64,000 nucleotides of DNA from Gillisella vitis. Its GTDB lineage: Bacteria > Pseudomonadota > Alphaproteobacteria > Rhizobiales > Rhizobiaceae. The position numbers and the translations under genes are program-made. The notes under the pieces were generated by a model. The model made no database searches. It saw only the letters and a program-made list of their open reading frames with translations, and was not told the DNA's origin. Every line of letters starts with the position of its first letter. Position 1 is the first letter of the stretch. The stretch lies in the NCBI RefSeq assembly GCF_021559775.1, contig NZ_CP056047.1, positions 1,054,001 through 1,118,000 of the forward strand, written 5' to 3'. This document shows, piece by piece, positions 1 to 9,122 of this stretch.

Positions 1-478
1 TGACCATGGCTTCGCCATATTCGACCGGGCTTGCATCGTCGATGAGGATTTCGACGACCTTGCCGGAACGAGGCGAAGGGATCTGGTTCATTGTCTTCAT
101 GGCTTCGATGATCAGCAGCGTCTGGCCTTCCTTGACCGTCGAGCCGACTTCGATGAAGGGCTTTGAACCGGGGGCGGGGGACATATAGACCGTGCCGACC
201 ATGGGAGCCGTTACGGCTTTGGACAGATCGCGGGCAGCAGGAGCCGCTACCGCGACCGGAGCAGGTGCTGCGGCAGGTGCCGGGGCACCATAAGGCGCGC
301 CATACTGCATCTGCGGCATTGCCATCATCTGCGGAGCCACCATTTGCGGCGCGGCGCGGGAAACGCGAATTCTCAGCGCATCCTGTTCCACTTCGATCTC
401 GCTCAGATCGGTCTCGTTCAAGATATTCGCCAGCTCGCGGATAAGCGCCTGATCGATGCCGGTTTTCTTCTCTGCCAT
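1..478 (-). CDS. accB: Biotin carboxyl carrier protein of acetyl-CoA carboxylase (3' end outside window)
   Basis: AccB carries the biotin that shuttles carboxyl groups between biotin carboxylase and carboxyltransferase in the first step of fatty acid synthesis. 159 residues are visible; the gene runs off the left edge and lacks only its last residues. The N-terminus (start MAEKKTGIDQ) leads into an Ala/Pro/Met-rich flexible linker at about residues 43-82, then a biotinyl-lipoyl domain. The biotinylation motif reads EAMKTMN with the acceptor Lys at 128; many homologs have AMKM here. The start ATG at 478 has AGGGA about 8 nt upstream. aroQ lies 25 nt upstream on the same strand, the common aroQ-accB-accC arrangement of alphaproteobacteria, so accC is expected just left of the window. 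Confidence 0.96.
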   Translation of the reverse strand, partial: MAEKKTGIDQALIRELANILNETDLSEIEVEQDALRIRVSRAAPQMVAPQMMAMPQMQYGAPYGAPAPAAAPAPVAVAAPAARDLSKAVTAPMVGTVYMSPAPGSKPFIEVGSTVKEGQTLLIIEAMKTMNQIPSPRSGKVVEILIDDASPVEYGEAMV

Positions 479-503
479 GGAGGTTGTCCCTGAATTTCTT
501 GTT

Positions 504-941
504 CTATCGTGTGAGGTTATCAAGCGCTTGCAGCGCCAGGAGGTAGGAATGCGGTCCGAAGCCGCAAATAACTCCCTTGGCGGCGGGCGCTATCATTGAG
601 GTATGGCGGAATTCTTCCCGCGCGTGGACATTCGAAATATGCACTTCGACGACCGGAACAGCAATCGCTCGCATGGCGTCATGCAGCGCGATTGATGTAT
701 GCGTATAGGCACCGGCATTGAGCGCGACACCGGCAGCTTTATCGCCCGCTTCATGCAGCCAATCGACCAGATCGCCCTCATGATTGCTCTGGCGGCAGTC
801 GACGGCAATGCCGAGCTGTTCACCGAACCGAACGCACTCCGTTTCGATGTCGGACAGTGTCTTGCCGCCGTAAATCCCGGGCTCCCGCTTGCCAAGCGCA
901 TTCAGATTGGGGCCGTTCAGCACGAAAATTGTTCTGCTCAT
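504..941 (-). CDS. aroQ: Type II 3-dehydroquinate dehydratase
   Basis: Converts 3-dehydroquinate to 3-dehydroshikimate in the shikimate pathway, in the cytoplasm. The 145 residues match the type II family in full length (dodecameric, flavodoxin-like fold). Visible signatures are the N-terminal NGPNLN, the catalytic Tyr in the flexible lid (Tyr24 in PGIYGG, with Arg19), the substrate-binding Asn75 in LNAGAYTHTS, the catalytic His101 in VEVHISN, and FRHTS at 112-115. It is first of the visible minus-strand pair with accB. Upstream of its ATG only a weak GGA Shine-Dalgarno is seen. Assignment is by family motifs and is secure. Confidence 0.96.
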   Translation of the reverse strand: MSRTIFVLNGPNLNALGKREPGIYGGKTLSDIETECVRFGEQLGIAVDCRQSNHEGDLVDWLHEAGDKAAGVALNAGAYTHTSIALHDAMRAIAVPVVEVHISNVHAREEFRHTSMIAPAAKGVICGFGPHSYLLALQALDNLTR

Positions 942-1066
942 TGCTGTTCCGTCGCGTTTTCGACCGCCTCCTATAAACCGGCATCCGTTGAAGGAAAAGC
1001 CCTTTGCGCTTTTCTCCCTATGGCTTCACTGTAAAATCAGCTGGATATCGCGACTATCTGGTGGAT

Positions 1067-1828
1067 TCAGCAGGTTGATTTGCCGCAGGTGCGAACATTC
1101 GTCAGCTTCTCCTGGAGAGCATCTGCGCCGATGGCACCGGAAACCAGTTCATTGCCGATCACATAGGCGGGTGTGCCGTTGATGCCTAGGTCCTGGGCCA
1201 GTTGATAGACCTTTTTGACGGACGTGTCATTGGGGCTGTCAGTCATTTCCTTACGAAGGGCTGCTTCCGAAACCCCCAGCATCACACCCGCATCGATGGC
1301 GCTTTCCTGCGTGGCGCGACCTTCACTGCCAAGCAGGGCATGGTGGAAGTCGCTGTATTTTTCCGGTGCCAGCTTGCGGAATGCGTCTGCAACGCGGTGT
1401 GCGGCCACCGAATCTGGCCCAAGAATCGGGAATTCCTTCAAGACGAACCGCACATTCTTATCGGTCTTCAGGATGGTATCCATGTCGGCCAGCGCATGGC
1501 GGCAATAGCCGCAATTATAGTCGAAGAACTCAACGATGGTAACGTCACCCTTCGGATTGCCAAGGACGATATCATCCTTCGAATTGAAGATCTCAGCCTT
1601 GTTGCGTTCAATGCCGCTGGAGGCCTGGCTGGCGCGGGCCTCTTCCTGCTTCTTTTGCAAGGCGTCCTGCACGTCGAGCATGATTTCCGGATGGGCGATC
1701 AGATATTCCTTGATGAAGTCGCCGATTTCTTGCTTCTGCTTGTCATCCAGCGCGTAAGCCGGAGCGCCAAGGCCGGTCGAGGCAATGAGCGTTGCCAAAA
1801 CGGCAGTGCGAAAAAATCGTATCTTCAT
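1067..1828 (-). CDS. Exported DsbA-family thiol:disulfide oxidoreductase (ScsC/Com1-like)
   Basis: Predicted periplasmic thioredoxin-fold oxidoreductase of 253 residues. A signal peptide (MKIRFFRTAV start, cleavage near APAYA-L, residue 26) precedes a helical segment (about 30-70). That segment resembles the oligomerisation region of ScsC-type proteins. The DsbA domain has the redox motif CGYC (Cys106/Cys109) and the cis-proline loop GTP at 218-220. Two further cysteines (248 and 253) sit at the extreme C-terminus, which is unusual. The start at 1828 was chosen over a 21-codon longer reading because it opens the signal peptide and has GAGGA upstream. It could act as an oxidase or an isomerase; the sequence does not decide. 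It stands alone, 125 nt upstream of aroQ. Confidence 0.88.
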   Translation of the reverse strand: MKIRFFRTAVLATLIASTGLGAPAYALDDKQKQEIGDFIKEYLIAHPEIMLDVQDALQKKQEEARASQASSGIERNKAEIFNSKDDIVLGNPKGDVTIVEFFDYNCGYCRHALADMDTILKTDKNVRFVLKEFPILGPDSVAAHRVADAFRKLAPEKYSDFHHALLGSEGRATQESAIDAGVMLGVSEAALRKEMTDSPNDTSVKKVYQLAQDLGINGTPAYVIGNELVSGAIGADALQEKLTNVRTCGKSTC

Positions 1829-2140
1829 GTCAATCCTCGTCTCTGGCCATTGTCTTCGGCCATCATTTTTGGCCTGCGTTTTCGGCGGCATGCATGTCCG
1901 CCAAGCCGGTCTTGGGGCTTTGTGCCAGCCGCAGCGCTGGCGGTCTAGTCTGTCCGGTTATTTTCGTGGTCAATCCACCTCGAAATGGACGTGTGACCGT
2001 AGCTCATTCCCTGACCGGGAAAAGCGGGAAAACGCATTCCGGCATGGCTCTTCCCATTGTGATAGGGTGCGCAATGCGGCAAATGTCAGGCGCATTTCTG
2101 TTTCAGCCTCCTAGAGAATAGAAAGAGATCCATCTTGGTT
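1829..2140. other. Intergenic region between divergent dsbA-like and aminotransferase genes
   Basis: About 310 bases that must hold the promoters for the two divergent genes. I found no convincing -35/-10 pair, repeat or small gene here. The only clear signal is the purine-rich GAAAGAGA at 2121-2128, the likely ribosome binding site of the aminotransferase. Confidence 0.5.
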
Positions 2141-3292
2141 ATGCTTTCCACCCGCAGTGCCGTCGAACCGTTCCACGCCATGGATATTCTGGCCGAGGCC
2201 AACCGGTTGAAGGCCACTGGCCATAAGGTGATTTCTCTGGCAGTCGGCCAGCCTGGCGCGCCAGCGCCCGAGCGGGCGATCCGGGCGGCGGAAGTGGCCT
2301 TGCGGGCGGGCCAGATCGGCTATACCGACGCTCTCGGCCGTGCCGACCTGCGTCAGGGGCTTGCCGATTATTACCGTCGTCGCCACGGCACGGAGGTCGC
2401 GGCGGAGCGGATCATGGTGACGACTGGCTCGTCGGCGGGTTTCAACCTGGCATTTCTGACGCTGTTTGAGGCCGGGGACGCGGTGGCCATCGCCCGGCCC
2501 GGCTATCCCGCCTATCGCAACATCCTGAAGGCGCTGGGACTGGTGGTCATTGAAGTGCCTGTTGGCCCTGAGACTGATTTTACCCTGACACCCGATAGCC
2601 TGGAGCGCGCGGCGAGGGCGGCGGGCGTGCGGCTGAAAGGCGTACTTCTGGCCAGCCCCGCCAATCCCACCGGCACGGTCACAGGCCGGGCTGCGTTGCA
2701 GCGTCTGGCGCTATGGTGCGACGACAACGGCGTCAGCTTCATCTCCGACGAGATCTATCACGGCCTGACCTATGGCGTGGAGGAAGCGAGCGCGGTAGAA
2801 TTTGCGCCTGACGCCGTCGTCATCAATTCCTTCTCCAAATATTATCGGATGACCGGTTGGCGGATCGGCTGGATGGTCCTGCCCCCGGCATTGGTGCGTG
2901 GCGTGGAATGCGTGGCCCAGAGCCTCTATATTTCGGCGCCTGAATTATCGCAGATTGCCGCCATGGCTGCGCTTGAGGCAGGCGATGAATTGGAAGAGTA
3001 CCGGGCCGGTTGCCGCGCCAATCGCGATTTTCTCCAGGCTCGGCTGCCTGCGCTGGGCATGCCGCTGCTGTCTCCCATGGATGGCGCCTTCTATGCCTAT
3101 GTTGATGTCAGCCGCTTCACCAATGACAGCATGGAATTTGCCCGAAGACTGCTGGCGCAAACCCATGTGGCGGCAACGCCTGGTCTGGATTTCGACCCGT
3201 TGGAAGGTCACCGGGCCTTGCGGATTTCCTATGCGGGAACGCTGGCAGACCTGACCGATGCCACCGACCGCATCGCCAACTGGCTTGCGTGA
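2141..3292 (+). CDS. Class I/II pyridoxal-phosphate aminotransferase
   Basis: Fold-type I PLP-dependent aminotransferase of the aspartate aminotransferase superfamily, 383 residues. Visible family features are the substrate loop VGQPGAPAPE (about 36-45), TTGSSAGFN for cofactor phosphate binding (about 95-102), the SPANPTG motif (about 172-178), SDEIYHG (about 202-208) and the Schiff-base lysine in NSFSKYYRMTGWRIGW (Lys233). The C-terminal ALRISYAG carries the carboxylate-binding Arg. The amino acid specificity cannot be read from sequence. A TTG at 2135, two codons earlier, is an alternative start with better spacing to the GAAAGAGA box; the ATG is preferred here. Monocistronic by position. 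Confidence 0.88.
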   Translation: MLSTRSAVEPFHAMDILAEANRLKATGHKVISLAVGQPGAPAPERAIRAAEVALRAGQIGYTDALGRADLRQGLADYYRRRHGTEVAAERIMVTTGSSAGFNLAFLTLFEAGDAVAIARPGYPAYRNILKALGLVVIEVPVGPETDFTLTPDSLERAARAAGVRLKGVLLASPANPTGTVTGRAALQRLALWCDDNGVSFISDEIYHGLTYGVEEASAVEFAPDAVVINSFSKYYRMTGWRIGWMVLPPALVRGVECVAQSLYISAPELSQIAAMAALEAGDELEEYRAGCRANRDFLQARLPALGMPLLSPMDGAFYAYVDVSRFTNDSMEFARRLLAQTHVAATPGLDFDPLEGHRALRISYAGTLADLTDATDRIANWLA

Positions 3293-3415
3293 GTTTTCCG
3301 AGATTTCAATGGCTTGAGATCGATTTCAGACTCAATGTCGCAAGCTCTTGAATCAATCTGTGAAAGGATTGATTCTGTTTGTCAGGATCACTCCAGAGGA
3401 CGCAGGGGATGCCAA

Positions 3416-3988
3416 ATGCAGGATGAGCCAATGTTGTCGCGCGTGCCTGTTCTTGAAACCGAAAGGCTGCGATTGCGCGGCCATCGCCTGGAGGATTTCG
3501 AGGCATCGGCCCGGATGTGGGCGGACGAGAGAGTGGTGCGCTATATCAGCGGGAAGCCGTCGAGCCGCTCCGACAGCTGGTCACGACTGCTGCGCTATAT
3601 CGGCCATTGGCAGGCACTATCTTTCGGCTATTGGGTTGTTGAAGACCAGACCAGCGGGGATTTTCTCGGAGAAGTCGGGTTTGCCAATTACAAGCGCGAT
3701 ATCACCCCGCCCTTGGATGAGGTGCCGGAAATTGGCTGGGTGCTGATTGCCGATGCCCATGGCCGGGGCCTTGCCACCGAAGCCGTCACCGCCACGCTTG
3801 GCTGGGGCGACCGGCATTTTGCCCAAGGAGAAACAGTCTGCCTTTTCGACCCACAGCACCATGCGTCGATCCGGGTTGCGGAGAAAAGCGGCTATATTCG
3901 TAAGGGTGAGGTGACCTATATGGGCAGACCGACGCTGGTCATGAACCGCATGAGGCCATCATCGGTGGCGGCGCCAGATTTCGGTTGA
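3416..3988 (+). CDS. GNAT-family N-acetyltransferase (RimJ/RimL-like)
   Basis: Predicted acetyl-CoA-dependent acetyltransferase of 190 residues. The RimJ/RimL-type opening VLETERLRLRGHRLEDF is clear. The acetyl-CoA region is EIGWVLIADAHGRGLATEAV, with the RGLAT pyrophosphate loop. The tail has NHASIRVAEKSGY-like logic (HHASIRVAEKSGY), typical of this subfamily. The start at 3416 was chosen because AGGGG lies about 7 nt upstream and homologs begin a few residues before ETERL; a 34-codon longer reading from 3314 lacks a ribosome binding site. The substrate (ribosomal protein, other protein or small molecule) is unknown. It ends at a hairpin terminator shared with the convergent rne. Confidence 0.85.
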   Translation: MQDEPMLSRVPVLETERLRLRGHRLEDFEASARMWADERVVRYISGKPSSRSDSWSRLLRYIGHWQALSFGYWVVEDQTSGDFLGEVGFANYKRDITPPLDEVPEIGWVLIADAHGRGLATEAVTATLGWGDRHFAQGETVCLFDPQHHASIRVAEKSGYIRKGEVTYMGRPTLVMNRMRPSSVAAPDFG

Positions 3989-4037
3989 TCACACCGTTTC
4001 ACAGACCGTAAGGCTCATGAACGCTTGCCATTAAACG

Positions 4038-4069
4038 AAAACGGCCACGCTAGGGGCGTGGCCGTTTTT
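4038..4069 (+). terminator. Bidirectional intrinsic terminator between GNAT gene and rne
   Basis: A 13-bp perfect stem (left arm 4038-4050, right arm 4056-4068) with a 5-base loop. It has an A-run on the left and a T-run on the right, so it can terminate both the GNAT gene on plus and rne on minus. It lies exactly between the two convergent genes. Confidence 0.9.
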
Positions 4070-4093
4070 GAATGTTTGAAACGCAAGTCCCTC

Positions 4094-7000
4094 CTAGAGG
4101 AAGCCGCGCTTCTGCCACCATCCGCCCTTCTTGGGCTTCGGAGCGTCGTCGCCATTGGTCACCGAGGTGACGACCGGTTCGGATGTGCTGACATTGGACG
4201 ACCGATTGGCGCGCACCGGCTTTTCAGCACTGGCATCGCTTACGGTCTCTGGCTCACTTGTGACTTCAGATGCAGGCTCTGGCGCAGAGACGTCCTGAGC
4301 AGGTGCTGTTGCTGCCGGCTCTTCCGAGACGGGGGAGGTCGCCACAGGCTCGGCAGCAGCAGCCGGTGCTTCGACAACCACAGCATCAGGCAGAGCAGCA
4401 TCAGGTTCCATTACCGTTTCCACGCTATCGGCGGCTTCAGTTTTGGCTGACGCTTTCGGCTTGCGAGCCCGGCGCGGCTTGGCAGCCACGGGCTCATCGG
4501 CTTTTACAGCTTCTATCGCCGGAGCATCGACCTCAACGCTGTCGGCAACGGCTTCGGACGGTGCAGCAGCGACGGCTGCAGCCTGATCGGTATCGGCTTG
4601 CGCCGACTCCTCCGCAGAATCGTCTTCTTCGGCGCTATCATTGCCTTCGGCATCGGCGCTGACGCCATTTTCATCACGACCACGACGTCCACCACGCTTG
4701 CCACGACGGCGGCGCTTGCGGCGCTGGCTTTCGCTGTTGCCGTCTTCAGAAGCGTCAGAGGCCTCGACACTATCATCGCGGTCTTCTGCCGTATCTTCGG
4801 CGTCGTCATCGCCTTCGCTGTCATCGTCGCCTTCGTCACCGCCGGCAGCATTCTGCTGTCCATCGGCATGGCCATTGCCATTCTTGCCACGGCGGCGGCG
4901 GCGGCGCTTGCGCTTGCGGTTGCCGTCTTCGGCGGCGTTTGCTGCAGCATTGCCACTGGATGCGGGCTGTGCCTGAACAGGAGCCTCGACGACGTCCTCG
5001 TCATCCTCTTCCTCGATCTCAATGATCGGATCGTCCTCTTCCGGCTCACTGATCAGCGGCAGCAAGGTCTCGATGCGGACCGGATTGGCAACCGGCTCGC
5101 CCTTGTCGATGGCGAAATGCTGGTGACCGACGCTGGCATCCGAGTCGATGATGATCGACACGCCGAAGCGGTTTTCATAATCGACAATCGAGCCGCGCTT
5201 GTGGTTGAGCAGGTAAAGCGCCGTTTCCGGCAAGGTACGCACGGTAATGTCGTGCGTGGTGCTTTTCAGCAGATATTCTTCGACGCCGCGCAGCACATGC
5301 AAGGCAACAGAGGACTGCGAGCGGATCAGGCCTGTGCCGGAGCAATGCTGGCAGACCTGGGTGGTCGATTCCAACACGCTGGCGCGAATGCGCTGACGCG
5401 ACATTTCCAGCAGACCGAAATGCGAAATACGTCCGACCTGAATACGGGCGCGGTCGTTTTTCAGGCAATCCTTCAGCTTCTTCTCGACAGAGCGGTTGTT
5501 GCGCTTCTCTTCCATGTCGATGAAGTCGATGACGATCAGACCGGCAAGGTCGCGCAGGCGCAACTGGCGGGCCACTTCTTCCGCGGCTTCCAGATTGGTT
5601 TGCAGGGCGGTGTCTTCGATGGAATATTCGCGGGTCGAACGACCCGAGTTCACGTCGATGGACACCAGCGCTTCGGTCTGGTTGATGATAATATAACCAC
5701 CGGACTTCAGCGTCACCTGCGGCTGCAACATCCGGTCCAATTGGGCCTCAATGCCGGAGCGCGAGAAGATCGGGTGAATGTCGCGGTAGGGCTGAACCAC
5801 CTTGGCATGGCTCGGCATCAGCATTTTCATGAAGTCTTTCGCTTCACGATAGCCTTCTTCGCCAGACACCACGATCTCGCTGATATCCTTGTTGTACAGG
5901 TCGCGGATCGAGCGCTTGATCAGTGAGCCTTCCTCATAGACGAGGCAAGGTGCGGTGGAATTCAGTGTCAGGGTGCGAACGTTTTCCCAAAGACGCATCA
6001 GATATTCGAAATCGCGCTTGACCTCGACCTTGGTGCGATTGGCACCTGCGGTGCGCAGGATAACGCCCATGCCCAGCGGCACTTCCAGATCGCGGGCCAC
6101 TTCCTTCAACCGCTTGCGGTCGGCAGGGTTGGTAATCTTGCGCGAAATGCCGCCGCCGCGTGCCGTATTCGGCATCAGAACAGAATAGCGGCCTGCCAGA
6201 GACAGGTAGGTGGTCAGCGCAGCACCCTTGTTGCCACGTTCTTCCTTGGCGACCTGCACCAGCAGGATCTGGCGGCGCTTGATAACTTCCTGGATGCGAT
6301 ATTGCTTGCGCGGCGTGCGGCGCACCCGGTCGGGAACCTCTTCCATGGCGTCTTCGGCGCCAACGGATTCGATTTCTTCCTTCTCGCCGTCATCATCATC
6401 ATCGTCGTCATCATCGTCATGACGATGGCGGCTATCGGTTTCTTCAGAGATGGAGTCCGTGTCGACCATGGCCGCCATGCTGCCATTGCTCGATCCGTCA
6501 TCCGGGGTTTCGTCGCTTTCGACAGCGACCGGTTCTGCGGAGGCTTCAACCTCGCCTGCCTTCTTGCGGGGCTTGCGCGGACGGCGTGCCTTGGGCTTTG
6601 CTGCGGCCTCGGGGGCTGCCTCGTCTGCTTGCTGCTCAGCCGGTACTGCGTCGGCCTGCACTGCGTCAGTCTGTGACGCCTCGGCTTGCGGCGCATCTGC
6701 GGGCTGCTCGGCTGTGGTTTGCGCGTGATCGTCATCCGCCTGATTGACGGCGAGACCAGCGACTTCTTCAGCTTCATTGGCGAATTCGGCCGGATCGGCA
6801 ATCACCGGCTGGTCGCGTTCGCCGGGATCTCTGCTGCGCACCGGCTCGAAATCGCCGTCGTCGTGACGGCCATGCTCTTCGGCTTCAGCCTTCAGCAAGG
6901 CCTGACGGTCGGCAAGAGGGATCTGATAATAATCGGGATGGATTTCTGCAAAAGCCAGGAAGCCGTGACGATTGCCGCCGTAATCGACGAAGGCGGCCTG

Positions 7001-7162
7001 CAAGGAAGGCTCGACCCGTGTGACTTTGGCCAGATAGATGTTGCCGCGGATCTGTTTCTTATGCTGGGATTCAAAATCGAATTCTTCGATCCTGTTACCG
7101 CGAACGACAACGACGCGCGTCTCTTCTTCGTGAGACGCATCGATTAGCATTTTGTCTGCCAT
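4094..7162 (-). CDS. rne: Ribonuclease E
   Basis: Endoribonuclease that cleaves AU-rich single-stranded RNA and scaffolds the degradosome; 1022 residues. Order: the N-terminal RNase H-like part and start of the S1 domain (about 35-80), interrupted by a low-complexity acidic insert (about 85-280) with a run of ten Asp near 249-258. The S1 domain then resumes (VIKRRQILLVQVAKEE), followed by the DNase I-like catalytic part with Asp503 (IDVNSG) and Asp546 (VIDFIDM), and the zinc link CQHC (Cys604/Cys607). The C-terminal third is disordered, with Arg-rich RNA-binding stretches and Ala/Glu/Pro-rich sequence, ending GWWQKRGFL. Acidic S1 inserts are common in alphaproteobacterial RNase E. The ATG at 7162 was chosen for its GAGGAG box; a 19-codon longer reading is rejected. 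Confidence 0.96.
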   Translation of the reverse strand: MADKMLIDASHEEETRVVVVRGNRIEEFDFESQHKKQIRGNIYLAKVTRVEPSLQAAFVDYGGNRHGFLAFAEIHPDYYQIPLADRQALLKAEAEEHGRHDDGDFEPVRSRDPGERDQPVIADPAEFANEAEEVAGLAVNQADDDHAQTTAEQPADAPQAEASQTDAVQADAVPAEQQADEAAPEAAAKPKARRPRKPRKKAGEVEASAEPVAVESDETPDDGSSNGSMAAMVDTDSISEETDSRHRHDDDDDDDDDDGEKEEIESVGAEDAMEEVPDRVRRTPRKQYRIQEVIKRRQILLVQVAKEERGNKGAALTTYLSLAGRYSVLMPNTARGGGISRKITNPADRKRLKEVARDLEVPLGMGVILRTAGANRTKVEVKRDFEYLMRLWENVRTLTLNSTAPCLVYEEGSLIKRSIRDLYNKDISEIVVSGEEGYREAKDFMKMLMPSHAKVVQPYRDIHPIFSRSGIEAQLDRMLQPQVTLKSGGYIIINQTEALVSIDVNSGRSTREYSIEDTALQTNLEAAEEVARQLRLRDLAGLIVIDFIDMEEKRNNRSVEKKLKDCLKNDRARIQVGRISHFGLLEMSRQRIRASVLESTTQVCQHCSGTGLIRSQSSVALHVLRGVEEYLLKSTTHDITVRTLPETALYLLNHKRGSIVDYENRFGVSIIIDSDASVGHQHFAIDKGEPVANPVRIETLLPLISEPEEDDPIIEIEEEDDEDVVEAPVQAQPASSGNAAANAAEDGNRKRKRRRRRRGKNGNGHADGQQNAAGGDEGDDDSEGDDDAEDTAEDRDDSVEASDASEDGNSESQRRKRRRRGKRGGRRGRDENGVSADAEGNDSAEEDDSAEESAQADTDQAAAVAAAPSEAVADSVEVDAPAIEAVKADEPVAAKPRRARKPKASAKTEAADSVETVMEPDAALPDAVVVEAPAAAAEPVATSPVSEEPAATAPAQDVSAPEPASEVTSEPETVSDASAEKPVRANRSSNVSTSEPVVTSVTNGDDAPKPKKGGWWQKRGFL

Positions 7163-7817
7163 GTAAGCTCTGCTCCTCGGCGCGACCGGTGGCGAGCAAT
7201 GCCGCAGGCCTGGTGCCAAGCGGGGCTGATCTCGTGAGCGATGCGCCGGATATCGGTGCTCTCGTCTGCGGTATCTTTCCTGGCAGCAGTCCGTCAGCGT
7301 TCAGGGCATCAAAGGCCCCAAGGCGGACAACATCGGACAAAGGCTGCTGCAACGACATCAAATACCAAAACAAAAGCGACAATGACAAAGGCCTCTTAAT
7401 AAGGCCCAATGAATGCTCAAAAGAGCGTTTGGCGGTCTCCCGCCCTGTTATTTTGCCGGAGATTCCAGCTGGACGATTCAGTTTCGGGACAAAAATGCCT
7501 TGGCGGCGGATGAAAAATCAGACAAATGGCGCCAGGTCCGTTTTGGTTGGCAGCCGTCGGATGACTCTATCCCGTCGACAATTTTAACCCTTATTTCTGT
7601 TGTATGTCGTCTGTGTCACATTGGCAAGCGGCAAAGCCTGCCCTGCCATAATATTGATAAGACCAATAGATTAGAATTGTTGCACTTGCGTGCAGCGATG
7701 AGCAATGATGGATAGTCGGTATGCGCGCTCCGGTTTGTGGTTAGGATTGCATCGTGTGCCGCCGGTGGTTGTAATTCCAGTTGCCAATCGGTCCTGTCGT
7801 TCGGGCAGGTTTGAAGG
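7163..7817. other. Long intergenic region between divergent rne and amiC, containing the rne leader
   Basis: 655 bases without a credible gene. Most of it would be transcribed as a long 5' leader of rne if the candidate promoter near 7599-7627 is used. No strong hairpin or small gene with a good ribosome binding site was recognised. A minus-strand open reading of about 100 codons beginning at 7409 runs out of frame into rne and is considered chance. Confidence 0.5.
7599..7627 (-). promoter_or_regulatory. Candidate sigma-70-type promoter for rne
   Basis: Read on the minus strand, TTGCCA (7627-7622) is followed by 17 bases and TACAAC (7604-7599). The match to the alphaproteobacterial housekeeping pattern is moderate. 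It would give a leader of about 430 nt before the rne start codon. Inferred from sequence only. Confidence 0.35.
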
Positions 7818-9122
7818 ATGGGTGTGAATGATCGGGACTTTCAAAGCGTGAGCGAAATGGTATCGCGGCATGGACGGATGGTGCGTTCAACGATGGTAAG
7901 CATGAGGCAAGGCAAGCGGCCTGGCGTGGCGATCCTGTGGCTATTGGCCTGTATTATCGCGGGCTTGGCGCCTGCAAAAGCCTTTTCGGCGGATCGTCTT
8001 GCTGCTTTTACGGCCCGTATCGCCGGTGACGATGCCCGCACCCGTATCGTCATGGATTTCGACCAGAAGCCGGAAACGACCGTGCGCTATATCGGCAATC
8101 CGGATCGTATCGTCGTCGATCTGCCAGCCACCGTCTTTGCCTTTCCAGCCGAGGCACTGGTGGCCCGCGGCCTGTTTCGGGAGATCCGTTTCGGCTCCAT
8201 CGACGCTACTCATTCGCGTATCGTGCTGACCACGGCGCGGCCTGCCAAACTCGTCCTCACCGACATTCGTAAAAATGACGAGGGGCAGGGATTTCGACTG
8301 ATTCTCGATGCGGAGATGACCGATAATGACACATTTTCCAAACTGGTCGCCTCCCAGGCCTGGGAGGCCGATGCCTACAGCAATGGCAAGAGCCCGCGCA
8401 TAGAACAGGCGGCGCCCGCGACGGATGGCGAGTTTCTGATTGCCGTCGATGCCGGCCATGGCGGTATCGATACCGGGGCCACAGGCAAGACCACCAATAC
8501 GCCGGAAAAAACCGTGACGCTGGGCTTTGCCCGGGCGCTGGCTGTCGAGCTTAACAGGCAAAAGGGCGTCAAGGCCTTCCTGACCCGCGATGGCGATACG
8601 TTCCTGTCCCTGTCGCAGCGCGTGACGCTGGCCCGGCAGAAAGGCGCAAACCTGTTTATTTCGCTGCATGCCGATATGCTGGGCCATGCCAATATTCGCG
8701 GCGCGACCGTTTATACCATTTCCGACAAGGCATCCGACCATCTCGCCGAAGCGGCGGCAGCGCGTGAAAACCAATCGGACGAGGTTGGCGGTGTCGATGC
8801 GAGCGCCGAACCGCAGGAAGTCTCCGATATCCTGGCGGACCTTACCCGGCGGGAGACTCAGGCCTTTTCCATCGCCATGGCCAAATCGGTGGTGACGTCG
8901 TTCGACGGGCAGATCAACCTGATCAACAATCCGCATCGCTTTGCCGGATTCCGAGTGTTGCAGGCCCAGGATGTGCCGTCCGTGCTGCTCGAACTTGGGT
9001 TTCTGTCCAACAAGGAGGACGAGAAGCTCTTGCTCGATCCGGCCTGGCGCGGCAAAGTGGTGAAACTGATCGCCGAGGCGGTGAAGAAATATCGTCAGCC
9101 GCTTGTTGCCAAAGGTGGTTGA
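7818..9122 (+). CDS. amiC: N-acetylmuramoyl-L-alanine amidase with AMIN domain
   Basis: Periplasmic zinc amidase that cleaves the bond between MurNAc and the stem peptide, used for daughter-cell separation; 434 residues as called. A hydrophobic export segment (about 36-55, VAILWLLACIIAGL) is followed by an AMIN peptidoglycan-targeting domain (about 62-165). The Amidase_3 catalytic domain (about 205-430) has zinc ligands His214 (VDAGHGG), Glu230 (TPEKTV) and His284 (SLHAD) and catalytic Glu392 (LLELGFLSN). The true start may be further in (ATG at 7857 or 7893), since the 7818 ATG has its GAAGG box too close. It is followed by mrcA, pairing a peptidoglycan hydrolase with a synthase. Confidence 0.9.
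   Translation: MGVNDRDFQSVSEMVSRHGRMVRSTMVSMRQGKRPGVAILWLLACIIAGLAPAKAFSADRLAAFTARIAGDDARTRIVMDFDQKPETTVRYIGNPDRIVVDLPATVFAFPAEALVARGLFREIRFGSIDATHSRIVLTTARPAKLVLTDIRKNDEGQGFRLILDAEMTDNDTFSKLVASQAWEADAYSNGKSPRIEQAAPATDGEFLIAVDAGHGGIDTGATGKTTNTPEKTVTLGFARALAVELNRQKGVKAFLTRDGDTFLSLSQRVTLARQKGANLFISLHADMLGHANIRGATVYTISDKASDHLAEAAAARENQSDEVGGVDASAEPQEVSDILADLTRRETQAFSIAMAKSVVTSFDGQINLINNPHRFAGFRVLQAQDVPSVLLELGFLSNKEDEKLLLDPAWRGKVVKLIAEAVKKYRQPLVAKGG

Noticed and set aside
6370..6425. A short trinucleotide-like repeat (CAT/CGT) as a possible microsatellite or CRISPR-like array
   Set aside because: It encodes the run of ten Asp in the acidic insert of RNase E; there are no spacers.
7095..7409. A minus-strand leader ORF of 104 codons upstream of and overlapping rne
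   Set aside because: No ribosome binding site, no recognisable domain, and the 3' part lies out of frame within rne.
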